From Microbulbifer sp. MKSA007 (GTDB lineage Bacteria > Pseudomonadota > Gammaproteobacteria > Pseudomonadales > Cellvibrionaceae): a stretch of DNA of 64,000 bases. Where the stretch lies: assembly GCA_032615215.1 (NCBI GenBank), contig CP128433.1:758501-822500 (forward strand), read 5' to 3'. The position numbers were made by a program, and so were the translations under genes. Below the pieces are notes generated by a model that saw only the letters and a program-made list of their open reading frames with translations, had not been told where the DNA came from and searched no databases. This document shows positions 52,501-61,281 of the stretch, one piece after another (positions within the stretch are counted from its first letter, which is position 1; every line of letters starts with the position of its first letter).

Positions 52501-53607
52501 ATGTTGCTAATGCTGCTGGGATGCCTTTTGCTCTTCGGCGGAATTTTTGCTTATAAATTAATTGGCAGGCATATGGTGAATCAGTTCATAGACAACTTAG
52601 CCCTGCCTGCGGCCACAGTGACTTCAGCAACCGCCCAGTTTCAATATTGGAAGGAAGACCTGAGAGGAATAGGCACCATTCGAGCTGTTAATGGTGTAGA
52701 GGTTACTACCGAAGCTCAGGGGGTTATCAGCGCTATTCACTTCAAGTCGGGCCAGCATGTTAGGAAGGGCGATTTATTGGCGGAAATTTTTGCTGAACCG
52801 GAAAAGGCGCAGTTGCAGGTGTTGGATGCAGAGCTTCGCTTGGCCCGTCGTAATTACGTGCGGATCAAGACTCTGCTGGGGCGAGGTGTAACAACCGAAG
52901 CAGATTTGGATAGCGCTCGCAGTACTTTGGACCAGGTGGTTGCCAATATAGAAGTGCAGCGGGCCAGGGTGGATCAGCGAGTTATCGTGGCGCCTTTTAG
53001 TGGAGTACTGGGAATTCGACAAATCGATCTTGGGCAGAATGTAAGCCCGGGGGAGTCTGTTGTTTCTCTACAGCAACTTGATCCTATTTTTGTTGATTTT
53101 TCCCTCCCTGAACAAAAATATGCCTTGGTTAAGGCTGGGCTTGCTATTCAGTTGACAACAGATGCTTTCCCTAAAAATACCTACGAAGGAAGAATTACTG
53201 CTGTTGACCCTCAGGTGGATAGTGCAAGTAGGAACTTTCTGATTCAAGCTACTCTGAAAAACCCCCAACACGATTTACGTCCTGGGATGTTTGCCCAGGT
53301 ATCCGTAAAGATAAGTGCACAGCGAAAAGTGCTCGTTATTCCCAGAACCGCATTGGCTTTTGCTCCCTATGGGGTGGCGGTTTTTGTGTTGGAGCCCGAT
53401 AAAGATGGTGAGCATATGGTCGCAGTTAAACGATTTGTGAAAACTGGTGAGGAACGTGGGGATCTAGTTGAAATTATACAAGGACTTTTGGTGGGGGATA
53501 TAGTGGCTAGCAGCGGATTACTCAAACTTCGCAATGGAGAGAAAGCGGTTATCAATAATCAGAATCAACCCCCAGAAAGCGTGGACCCCACACCGGAAAA
53601 TAGTTAA
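52501..53607 (+). CDS. RND efflux periplasmic adaptor (HlyD/MFP family)
   Basis: The 368-residue adaptor has an N-terminal hydrophobic anchor (residues 1-21) and the usual beta-barrel/lipoyl/hairpin layout. The lipoyl signature EAQGVISAIHFKSGQHVRKG is followed by a helical hairpin (about 85-155) and VIVAPFSGVLGIRQID, IFVDFSLPEQKY and LRPGMFAQVSV. It couples the inner-membrane pump to an outer-membrane channel. It starts without a clear ribosome site. The permease gene follows after 18 bases. No outer-membrane channel gene is present, so a shared TolC-type channel is likely. Confidence 0.88.
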   Translation: MLLMLLGCLLLFGGIFAYKLIGRHMVNQFIDNLALPAATVTSATAQFQYWKEDLRGIGTIRAVNGVEVTTEAQGVISAIHFKSGQHVRKGDLLAEIFAEPEKAQLQVLDAELRLARRNYVRIKTLLGRGVTTEADLDSARSTLDQVVANIEVQRARVDQRVIVAPFSGVLGIRQIDLGQNVSPGESVVSLQQLDPIFVDFSLPEQKYALVKAGLAIQLTTDAFPKNTYEGRITAVDPQVDSASRNFLIQATLKNPQHDLRPGMFAQVSVKISAQRKVLVIPRTALAFAPYGVAVFVLEPDKDGEHMVAVKRFVKTGEERGDLVEIIQGLLVGDIVASSGLLKLRNGEKAVINNQNQPPESVDPTPENS

Positions 53608-53625
53608 ACCTGGAATTTATAGGTT

Positions 53626-56600
53626 GTGAATTTCACAGAGATTTTCATTCGAAAACCAGTGTTGGCCTGCGTAGTCAGCCTATTTATTTTTCTATTGGGT
53701 TTGAGGTCGCTAACGGAATTAAATGTCAGGCAGTACCCGGAACTTGAAAATGCAGTTATTACAGTAACCACCGTTTATGTTGGTGCCGACTCAGATCTAG
53801 TACAGGGGTTTATTACTACGCCGCTTGAGCAGGAGATTGCTACTGCAGATGGTATAGATTACATGGTCTCCACCAGCGTGCAAGGTCTCTCGACGATAAA
53901 CGTTTATGTACGTTTTGATTACGATCCAAATGAAGTGTTAACTCAGGTCGTTGCCAAGGTAAATAAGCTGCGCAGTGAATTGCCTGATGAATCAGAGGAT
54001 TCCAGTGTGGAAATGCAGCAGGGAGAAACCACTGCTGCAATGTACCTTTCTTTTTCCTCAAATATTCTCGCTAATAATCAAATCACGGATTATCTGACAC
54101 GCGTTGTTCAACCTAAATTGGCGACTATAGCTGGTGTGCAGCGAGCTCGCCTTTTGGGGGACAGTACCTTTGCAATGAGAGTCTGGTTAAAACCGACAGA
54201 GATGGCGGCATTGGAAGTCACACCTGCGGATATTTCTGATGCGCTTAGGGATAATAATATTCTGTCGGCAGTTGGTTCGACCAAGGGAACCCGTGTGGCA
54301 CTGGAAATACGTGCGGATACAGATATTGCACGTCAATTGGATTTTCGCAAGCTAGTGGTTAGAGCCGATGGGGATAAGTTGGTTCGTCTAGGTGAAGTGG
54401 CGGAGATAGAGTTAGGAGCTGAATCCTATGACAGCTCTGTGACTTTTAACGGACAATCGGCCACTTTTATTGCTATTGAGGTGGCACCCGATGCGAACTC
54501 CCTTGATGTTATTAAAAAAGTACGCGAGGAGTTAGAGCAGAAAATTTTTCCACAGTTGCCAGAGGGTATGCTAGGCGAGATTCCTTACGACAGTACTGAA
54601 TATATTCAGGACTCCATTGAAGAAGTCGTCAAAACAATTGTTGAAGCAGTATTTATAGTAATTTTGGTGATTTATTTGTTTCTGGGGTCAGTTCGCAGCG
54701 TATTGATTCCAGCAATTGCACTACCGCTTTCTCTTGTTGGTGCATTCTTTTTAATGTTATTAATGGGATTTTCCATCAACTTGCTCACATTGCTAAGCAT
54801 GGTTCTGGCAATCGGAATTGTTGTTGATGATGCCATCATTGTTTTGGAAAATGTCCATCGACATATAGAAGAGGGCTTGCCTCCAAAAGAGGCTGCGATC
54901 GTAGGGGCTCGAGAGTTGGCATGGCCTGTAGTGGCCATGACTACAACGCTAATTGCAGTGTATATTCCGATTGGTTTTCTCGGTGGTTTAACCGGGACCC
55001 TATTCATAGAGTTTGCATTCTCCCTAGCTGGCGCCGTATTACTGTCTGGAGTGGTTGCTCTTACTTTATCTCCCATGATGGCCTCGAAAATATTAAAGCC
55101 TCGCGATGGTGGAGGTACCCGGTTTGAAATTTGGCTGGAACGCCAATTTAATCGACTTCAGACGAGATTTGAAAAATCGCTCCATTCTTCTCTTGATGAG
55201 CGCCGAGTTATTTTGGTTTTCGGCTTAATTGTATTGATAAGTTGTTACTTCTTATTTGTGACGTCCCCTCAAGAGCTTGAACCTACAGAGGATAGGGGGC
55301 TTGTTCTTACAATTTCTACTGCCGATGCTTACGCAACTTTAGATTATGTTGAACAGTACAGTGGTGAACTTAATGTCATTGCTGAGAGATTTACTGAGGT
55401 TGAAAATCTTTTTCTGCTTAATGGGGCGGGCACCTTCAGTAGTGGTGTTAATAATGCGGTGGCCGGGTTTGTTTTGGCTCCCTGGGAAGGGAGAGACCGC
55501 GATACGGAAAAGATGCAGGAGTTGATTAGCAGTGATGTACAGCAAATAGCCGGGTTAAAAATAGCCGTTGTGGTGCCACCAAGTCTGCCAACTGCGGGAG
55601 GGCAGCTTCCGGTTGAATTTGTTATCGGTTCTACAGAGCCCATGGAGAATCTGGCATCGGTGGCAAGCGATATTATGACCCGAGCCCTTGAGAGTCGAAA
55701 GTTTATTTTTCTAGATTCTGATCTGAAAATTGATAAACCAAAAATTGTAATAGAAATTGATCGTGATAAAGCGGCCAGTATGGGTGTGGAAATGGTGGAC
55801 TTGAGTCGTGACTTAGGTGCGATGTTATCCGGAGCTTATGTTAACCGTTTTTCCCTGGATAACCGCAGTTATAAAGTTATCCCTCAAGTCGAGAGAGTTG
55901 ACCGCCTAACCCCTGATCAGTTGGAGCAATATTATATTCGGGCGGTAAACGACAAGTTGGTTCCTGTGAGTACTTTGATAAGGCTCACAGAAACCGTTGA
56001 ACCACAGCAACTAAAGAGATTTCAACAATTAAATGCCGTCACTATTTCGGGTGTGCCACGCCCTGGGATTACGTTGGGTGAAGCATTGATGGTGTTGGAT
56101 AATGCGGCTAAAGAAATCTTACCAGTTGAGTATTCTGTAGATTACTCGGGGCAGTCCAGGCAATTCAAAACTGAAGGATCGGATTTGGTGGTTACCTTTT
56201 TCTTTGCCTTGATAGTGATTTATTTGGTGTTGGCTGCTCAATTTGAATCCTGGCGCGATCCCTTGATTATGTTGGTCACAGTACCCATGAGTGTTTGCGG
56301 AGCGATGATTTTTGTCAGTCTAGGATTGACGACCCTCAATATTTACACACAAGTGGGGCTGGTTACCCTGATTGGGGTTATTTCCAAACACGGCATTCTG
56401 ATAGTAGAGTTTGCCAATAAGTTACAGCTCTCAGGGCTTGATAAGCGATCAGCGATTGAGCAGGCCACTTCAATCCGTTTGCGACCGATTTTAATGACTA
56501 CTGCATCTCTGGTTTTGGCGATGGTTCCATTGTTAATAGCGTCGGGGCCAGGTGGAGGGGCAAGGTTTGCAATGGGCTTGGTAGTGGCGACAGGTATGAC

Positions 56601-56691
56601 AATTGGAACGCTATTTACTTTATTTGTTGTACCGGCGATGTATATGTATCTTGGGCGGAATTTTGAGGCGGAGGCTGTAGCGGCCTCCTGA
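53626..56691 (+). CDS. RND multidrug efflux permease (HAE1 family)
   Basis: A 1021-residue inner-membrane pump of the hydrophobe/amphiphile efflux family. It has the typical N-terminus FIRKPVLACVVSLFIFLLG, two porter loops and 12 membrane helices. The proton-relay residues are in helix 4 (GIVVDDAIIVLENVHRH) and helix 10 (ISKHGILIVEF). Substrates could be antibiotics, dyes or detergents; they cannot be read from the sequence. The start is GTG 53626. An AraC-type regulator is convergent 16 bases downstream, so it may or may not control the pump. Confidence 0.93.
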   Translation: MNFTEIFIRKPVLACVVSLFIFLLGLRSLTELNVRQYPELENAVITVTTVYVGADSDLVQGFITTPLEQEIATADGIDYMVSTSVQGLSTINVYVRFDYDPNEVLTQVVAKVNKLRSELPDESEDSSVEMQQGETTAAMYLSFSSNILANNQITDYLTRVVQPKLATIAGVQRARLLGDSTFAMRVWLKPTEMAALEVTPADISDALRDNNILSAVGSTKGTRVALEIRADTDIARQLDFRKLVVRADGDKLVRLGEVAEIELGAESYDSSVTFNGQSATFIAIEVAPDANSLDVIKKVREELEQKIFPQLPEGMLGEIPYDSTEYIQDSIEEVVKTIVEAVFIVILVIYLFLGSVRSVLIPAIALPLSLVGAFFLMLLMGFSINLLTLLSMVLAIGIVVDDAIIVLENVHRHIEEGLPPKEAAIVGARELAWPVVAMTTTLIAVYIPIGFLGGLTGTLFIEFAFSLAGAVLLSGVVALTLSPMMASKILKPRDGGGTRFEIWLERQFNRLQTRFEKSLHSSLDERRVILVFGLIVLISCYFLFVTSPQELEPTEDRGLVLTISTADAYATLDYVEQYSGELNVIAERFTEVENLFLLNGAGTFSSGVNNAVAGFVLAPWEGRDRDTEKMQELISSDVQQIAGLKIAVVVPPSLPTAGGQLPVEFVIGSTEPMENLASVASDIMTRALESRKFIFLDSDLKIDKPKIVIEIDRDKAASMGVEMVDLSRDLGAMLSGAYVNRFSLDNRSYKVIPQVERVDRLTPDQLEQYYIRAVNDKLVPVSTLIRLTETVEPQQLKRFQQLNAVTISGVPRPGITLGEALMVLDNAAKEILPVEYSVDYSGQSRQFKTEGSDLVVTFFFALIVIYLVLAAQFESWRDPLIMLVTVPMSVCGAMIFVSLGLTTLNIYTQVGLVTLIGVISKHGILIVEFANKLQLSGLDKRSAIEQATSIRLRPILMTTASLVLAMVPLLIASGPGGGARFAMGLVVATGMTIGTLFTLFVVPAMYMYLGRNFEAEAVAAS

Positions 56692-56707
56692 GTTTCTTTA
56701 CACTTAT

Positions 56708-57772
56708 TTACGCTTCGAAAATATCTCTGTCGACATTGCTGCGACGGAATTCGGAAGGGGTGACTCCCTCATGTTTTTTAAAGAAGCGGGTAAATACTGC
56801 TCGTTCGGCAAAATGAAGTTGCACCGCAATACTTTCTACGGAATCACTGGTTGAGAGAAGGAGTTTCTTGGTCAGAGATAGCGTAACACTGTCTTTAAGC
56901 TGCTGGAATGTTACTCCCTGTTCTCTCAATCTGCGCTGTAAAGTGCGGCCGCTGGTGCGGAAGTGGGCTGCGGCTTGTTTGATAGTAATTTCTTCACTGA
57001 GCAAGTGCTTTTCGAGCCAAGCTCGCAAACTGGCTGCCAGGTTATAGCTGGTCAAAGTATTGTGTAAAACTGCCTTTAAAATATTTCGGCTCTGGCTGCG
57101 AATGATTTTATGGTAACTGGGTATAGGGAAGTCCAGTATCTGGGAGCCCAGGATAATCGCATTTTCATCAGCGGAAAATTCAATTGGGCACTGGAAAATC
57201 CTCTTGTGGATAGAGTCATCTTCTGGCTTTTCACTGCGTAACTTTAATCCCCGAACCTCGGGAAACCTCGGGTTAAGAGTACGCAATAGATCTACTCCAC
57301 GGCTCATCAGCATTTCAGCAATAAAATGATTGACCGGAGCACTAAAGAGTTCCTGCTGCCAGTTGAGTGTGAGTACTTCCGCATCGGCTTCCTGGTAAGT
57401 CTGGAACCGCAGGAGGGGGGCCAGAGTTTGTGAGAGCACAATTTCTGCAGGGCGAAAGATCTCCCTCGGCCGTCTCAAGGAGGGCTGAGCTTCGATAATA
57501 GTTTCTTCAAGCCAAAGCATAATTGGGAAGCGGCTAAAGCTGAGACCTGGTGAGGTAACAGGGGATAGCGCCAGTATGCTTTCAATTAGAGCATTGAATT
57601 CACTGTAATTGAGCCATTCACTCTCTCCTGGATTCCAGCTAAATGAGAATGGCAATCGTTCAATTAGCGTCTCGGTGGGGATGCCGAGCCTGGCGGCGGC
57701 AACCACAAAGTAAGGCGCAAATATCTTGGGCACGCCGGCATGGCCGGACATATTTTTATTTTGGTCTCTCAT
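56708..57772 (-). CDS. AraC-family transcriptional regulator
   Basis: The 354-residue regulator has a large N-terminal ligand domain of the arabinose-binding/OruR type (residues about 20-220). The C-terminal AraC DNA-binding domain comprises KQAAAHFRTSGRTLQRRLRE and SIAVQLHFAERAVFTRFFKK, then HEGVTPSEFRR. A second ATG seven codons in (57751) is an alternative start. It diverges from the lipase-like gene; an extended -10 (TGC-TATGAT, 57812-57804) lies in the shared region. A role in controlling the lipase-like pair is plausible, but control of the convergent pump is equally possible. Confidence 0.88.
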   Translation of the reverse strand: MRDQNKNMSGHAGVPKIFAPYFVVAAARLGIPTETLIERLPFSFSWNPGESEWLNYSEFNALIESILALSPVTSPGLSFSRFPIMLWLEETIIEAQPSLRRPREIFRPAEIVLSQTLAPLLRFQTYQEADAEVLTLNWQQELFSAPVNHFIAEMLMSRGVDLLRTLNPRFPEVRGLKLRSEKPEDDSIHKRIFQCPIEFSADENAIILGSQILDFPIPSYHKIIRSQSRNILKAVLHNTLTSYNLAASLRAWLEKHLLSEEITIKQAAAHFRTSGRTLQRRLREQGVTFQQLKDSVTLSLTKKLLLSTSDSVESIAVQLHFAERAVFTRFFKKHEGVTPSEFRRSNVDRDIFEA

Positions 57773-58027
57773 GACTTACTGCCGTCCGGGTGGCGTTGCC
57801 GGCATCATAGCAAAGGCGCCTCAAAGCACGAGTATAAATTGAGGAATATGACGAATTGGTCGCTTCGCGTGGCGGATTCGACCCCCCTCTGGCGCCTTTA
57901 ATCCTATTCCGAAATAGAGCGTTAAGGATAAGTTTTAGTCGTCTGCTGTACATTGCGTTATTCAGATTTTTTAAAACTCTTCAGTCACGAGAGTTACCAC
58001 TTACTAAAACAATAAAGGAAAATAACA
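57773..58027. promoter_or_regulatory. Divergent regulatory region with long inverted repeat
   Basis: An extended -10 for the regulator, TGCTATGAT on the minus strand (57812-57804), is followed by a 9-bp inverted repeat AAAGGCGCC (57812-57820) / GGCGCCTTT (57891-57899) with 70 bases between. Inside is a second repeat CCTCAA (57819-57824) / TTGAGG (57839-57844). The segment GGATTCGACCC near 57872 looks like a tRNA T-loop, but the rest does not fold as a tRNA. Confidence 0.5.
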
Positions 58028-59245
58028 ATGGCACTGTCTAAAAGGCTGGGTACAAGCCTGTCTATTTTTTTCTCGGCGATAATTGGAGCTTCATCAGCGG
58101 TAGCGGAAAACTGCTATATCCTGGTTCATGGACACGGAGTCGAAGGACACACTACAAGTGAAAGTAATGATGGGAGTTTAGTGCAGCCAGCACTGGACTA
58201 TTGGAGTGAGGCGGTTTTCGACGAATATTCTAGCAGTGATTTTATTGAGCAATTGTTAGTTGATGGCGGCAATTACGGCGTTGTCGGTTATAACTCAACT
58301 GATGAAGGTGAATTTCCCTACTGGCATGATGAGACTGCGGGTGAAATTGCTCGTCAAATTATAGAGATCCGCTCTGGCCAGGGAGATCGGTTTGAACACG
58401 AAAACCAGTGCTCAGCAGAGGACACTTTCTGGATTATTTCCCACAGCCAGGGTGCCGCCCAAATGATGTATATCGCGGGTAACGCTGTTGAAGGGTCCCC
58501 ATACTACAATCGCGCCTACAACCAGTTCGATAGCAATACAGAAATTCAAGAAGTAAAAAAATGTTCCACGACTTGGTATGGCAGTAAATCCTGTAAAACG
58601 GTTGAAGAAGAAGTTCGAGTTGCAGGGCTTAACGAAAGCTATGCAGTGAGCGTTGATTTTGATGCGGCTATCAGCGGTGTTGCTGCAATATTCACCACAG
58701 GGGGAGCAATTACCGGAACTGAAGGCGTTGATCGGATATGTAATGGAAGCTGGTATGACGATTTGGTCAACGCACTATTTCTTGGGCGTGAGTGTTCGGC
58801 GGTTCGCTATATGCAGACTAATGATGTTTACACTGTGAGAAATTATGTGGGGACTAATCTCGGTGCGCCGGTGTACACCATTGGGGGTTATGCGGGCTTC
58901 CCAGGTGTGGAAAGTGCTACCTCCATGCTGCTGAATGGTGAGGATGACGGTTACATTAATTTGGCTTCGCAAATGAACTGTTCCGGATCTGCCAAGCGCA
59001 ATCTGTGGTCAAATCTCAAAGAATATGAAACCCTGTTTGGAGTAGCATACGGCAGCGCGATTTTTTCTTGTGACAACGACAGTAAAGGCACTGCTCGATC
59101 TTACAATTTGGCCAGTATCTATACAGATCATGATGCGCAGCGTAACGGTGGCATTCTATCCCCCGATTATGATTCTATTCCCGATGGACTGGACTGTGGT
59201 TCAGGAAAGAACAGCGCGGGTAGAATCTCAGCCTGCACGAATTAA
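58028..59245 (+). CDS. Secreted lipase/esterase-like alpha/beta hydrolase
   Basis: The 405-residue protein has a signal peptide (cleavage near AVA|EN, residue 26). ILVHGHGVEGHTT (31-43) is the oxyanion/HG segment. The nucleophile elbow is ISHSQGA with Ser140, a GxSxG variant with Ser in place of the first Gly. Asp307 (NGEDDGYIN) and His368 (TDHDAQ) could complete a triad. Ten cysteines suggest several disulfides and an extracellular location. The ribosome site AAAGGAAAA is good. It shows no close named family; an acyl-ester or polyester substrate is a guess. It is followed after 27 bases by an anchored protein, probably in one operon. Confidence 0.7.
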   Translation: MALSKRLGTSLSIFFSAIIGASSAVAENCYILVHGHGVEGHTTSESNDGSLVQPALDYWSEAVFDEYSSSDFIEQLLVDGGNYGVVGYNSTDEGEFPYWHDETAGEIARQIIEIRSGQGDRFEHENQCSAEDTFWIISHSQGAAQMMYIAGNAVEGSPYYNRAYNQFDSNTEIQEVKKCSTTWYGSKSCKTVEEEVRVAGLNESYAVSVDFDAAISGVAAIFTTGGAITGTEGVDRICNGSWYDDLVNALFLGRECSAVRYMQTNDVYTVRNYVGTNLGAPVYTIGGYAGFPGVESATSMLLNGEDDGYINLASQMNCSGSAKRNLWSNLKEYETLFGVAYGSAIFSCDNDSKGTARSYNLASIYTDHDAQRNGGILSPDYDSIPDGLDCGSGKNSAGRISACTN

Positions 59246-59272
59246 CTAAAAAAATAAAAGGCTTCGGAGGTA

Positions 59273-60355
59273 TTGATGTCTACATCAAGCAAAGATCGCT
59301 CAAAGGCCCGGCTGGCAGGCTGGGGTGTACTGGCCGTAGTTACTGGACTGGTGGGTTACTGGGCCCTAACTGGTGGTGAAGAGGCGACGCCCGTTGTTGT
59401 AGCTAAAGCAAAAGCTGAAGAGCAATCTATCCGAAGCCGCAAGCCTGATAACGTTAAGCCGGCGGAACTGGAGCAAGAGGAAGAGGATCAGTCTGTAAAA
59501 CTATGGAAGGGAATTCAGTCCCTGCCCAACAAGACTGAGTTACACGAATCCCTTCTCTCGGATCTGGCCCGCTTTCATCGCTATCCGCCAGAAAACCGAG
59601 CAATTAAAACTCCTGAACAGGACCCGATTACTCAGACATTTGCGGTGGATGAAAGAACCACTCACAGTGAGGAAGGGGATTCTCTGACTATATGGACAGA
59701 TGAAAAGTTTTATTTGCGTGGGGATACTATTCGGGTTTTTGCCTATCAGGCCGATAGTGATGGAGATCGGGTCAGTGCTGACCTGACTGCGCTGTTGGTT
59801 TACGAAGACCAACAAGTCGTGGGTACCTTGGCTTTTAGTGATTCGGATGGAGACTTAGTCTACGAAGTATTGATGGAGGCGGGCTCCTTTAATAGCCAGG
59901 TGCTGGAAGCGGGCATTTTTAAGGTCATTGTGGATACGGATATTGATGGTCTCCGAGATGCGGCAGCATTCACCCTTTCTGAGGATACGGGAAGCTATAC
60001 AGGATCGCTGCGGGATTCTGTTACCGCCGATGGCAATTTATTAATTGAGGCGGAAGTCGATATCAGCAGAGAGGGGCGCTACTATTTTCAGGGCTCCCTA
60101 TATAACGATGAGCAATCCCCGATAGGCACAACGCAAAATGCTCTTGAGTTAACGGCGGGGCGGCACTGGATTCCCCTAGAGTTTTATGGGCTCTTGATTC
60201 GCGATGCCGGGCAGGACGGCCCCTACCTGGTGAAACAATTGAGTATTGCCAGGGTGACGGTACCTATGGCCAGGGATAGTGCTTTTGAACCAGGCTATTA
60301 CACTGAACGCTATAGCCTGGATCAATTTACTGATACTCCCTACCAGGAAATGTAG
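59273..60355 (+). CDS. Membrane-anchored beta-rich partner of the lipase-like protein
   Basis: A 360-residue protein of unrecognised family. Residues 14-32 (LAGWGVLAVVTGLVGYWAL) are one N-terminal membrane anchor, followed by an acidic linker (about 35-70). The remainder looks like two beta-sandwich domains: FYLRGDTIRVFAYQADSDGD and GRYYFQGSLYNDEQSP with RHWIPLEFYGLLIRDAGQ. DSDGD and DTDIDG are possible Ca loops. Weak resemblance to DUF4785/Ig-like proteins was noted but not established. Anchored-linker layout plus co-transcription with a secreted hydrolase recalls lipase-specific foldases, although the foldase motif is absent. GGAG precedes the start. Confidence 0.55.
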   Translation: MMSTSSKDRSKARLAGWGVLAVVTGLVGYWALTGGEEATPVVVAKAKAEEQSIRSRKPDNVKPAELEQEEEDQSVKLWKGIQSLPNKTELHESLLSDLARFHRYPPENRAIKTPEQDPITQTFAVDERTTHSEEGDSLTIWTDEKFYLRGDTIRVFAYQADSDGDRVSADLTALLVYEDQQVVGTLAFSDSDGDLVYEVLMEAGSFNSQVLEAGIFKVIVDTDIDGLRDAAAFTLSEDTGSYTGSLRDSVTADGNLLIEAEVDISREGRYYFQGSLYNDEQSPIGTTQNALELTAGRHWIPLEFYGLLIRDAGQDGPYLVKQLSIARVTVPMARDSAFEPGYYTERYSLDQFTDTPYQEM

Positions 60356-60371
60356 GGAGAATAGGGGGGCT

Positions 60372-60830
60372 TTAGCAGTTATCTCGGATACGTTGTTGAG
60401 CGGTTGATATACGTTGCTGCCGCTCATCCTCACCCAGGCTTCTATAATTTCCATTTTGGTCGACTGCGCGAATACGAGAATGAGCGGTCAAGGAACTCAG
60501 AGACTTTCGTGCTGACTCACAGCGCTTAGCGCGAAGAGCGGCTTGCATTTGCGCTGCTTTTTCCTGTTCTTGCTGACGTACATCGAGTTGCTTTTCAGGT
60601 TGCTTTGCTGCGGTTGGCATTGATGGTTTTCGGGGTTTGGCAGCCTCCTGTTCAGCCTCCCATTTCTTATAGCGCTCTGACTTGGGCTTTTTGATCACGT
60701 CCACTTGGGTGCCTCCTGGAGGTTGCTCACCGAAGTGGACAACACCATTTTCATCTACCCATTTATAGATGCCGTCGGCTTGAGCGGTCGTAGCTGTTAC
60801 TGCAATCAATAGCGCCAGTAAGATGCGCAT
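60372..60830 (-). CDS. DUF4124 domain-containing periplasmic protein
   Basis: The 152-residue protein has a signal peptide (residues 1-18, ending AQA) and a DUF4124 segment (GIYKWVDENGVVHFGEQPPG). A charged, helical Gln/Lys-rich middle with EKQLDVRQQEQEKAAQMQAA and a C-terminal pair of Cys (RCESA and DNC) follow. The domain is common in Gammaproteobacteria and unassigned. It is a monocistronic gene convergent with its neighbour, 16 bases apart. Confidence 0.8.
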   Translation of the reverse strand: MRILLALLIAVTATTAQADGIYKWVDENGVVHFGEQPPGGTQVDVIKKPKSERYKKWEAEQEAAKPRKPSMPTAAKQPEKQLDVRQQEQEKAAQMQAALRAKRCESARKSLSSLTAHSRIRAVDQNGNYRSLGEDERQQRISTAQQRIRDNC

Positions 60831-61281
60831 GGTGCTTACCCCTTGTGTTGATGTTCCTTCCGTCCCCTTATTGTACCGATACTGGCGGGTTTTCCTGTAA
60901 CTGTCTTAACACTTTCGCGGACACCTATTGACAGCTAGGGCTCAATTGGCAAAATCGGGGGTTTACTCAGTGACTAGATCTCACCGCACACCCGTGGTTT
61001 TGAGTCTAACCCTGATGGAACACCCTCCATCGAAATTCCACTGAGTGGCCCTCCCCACCCCTGGAGGCCTGCTAACCCCGCAGTGAACCTTTGTAGATTT
61101 ACTTGGGGTTGGGTGTTTATGCGCGATCAGTTCATCCTAAAAATCGGCAGCTAAACACGCAACAGGCTGATATTTGTCACCATTTTCCCCTATAATTGCT
61201 GCCTGGCATTCTTGCTGGTAGGCGTTTTATACGTTTTCGGTGATGGCTATCCTATAAAACAGGAAAATTGAGGAGACTCAA
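60831..61281. promoter_or_regulatory. Intergenic region and promoter upstream of ilvIH
   Basis: No gene is visible in these 451 bases. A candidate ilv promoter is CTGATA (61167-61172) and TATAAT (61191-61196), 18 apart, with a start near 61203 and a leader of about 80 bases. The leader shows no attenuator hairpin/T-run and no run of branched-chain codons. The region 60831-61140 has no recognisable RNA or repeat. Confidence 0.5.

Noticed and set aside
57812..57899. tRNA-like gene suggested by GGATTCGACCC and complementary ends
   Set aside because: The D-arm and anticodon arm cannot be formed and there is no CCA-type 3' end. Only the arms and a T-loop-like string are present.
57756..57953. Reading frame of 65 codons across the AraC/lipase-like intergenic region
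   Set aside because: It overlaps the regulator start and the inverted repeat and has low-complexity, unconserved-looking sequence. Treated as noncoding.
61243..61257. Mini-ORF (M-A-I-L-stop) in the ilvI leader as an attenuation peptide
   Set aside because: It has only one Ile and one Leu codon, no ribosome site and no terminator/antiterminator hairpins follow. Probably chance.
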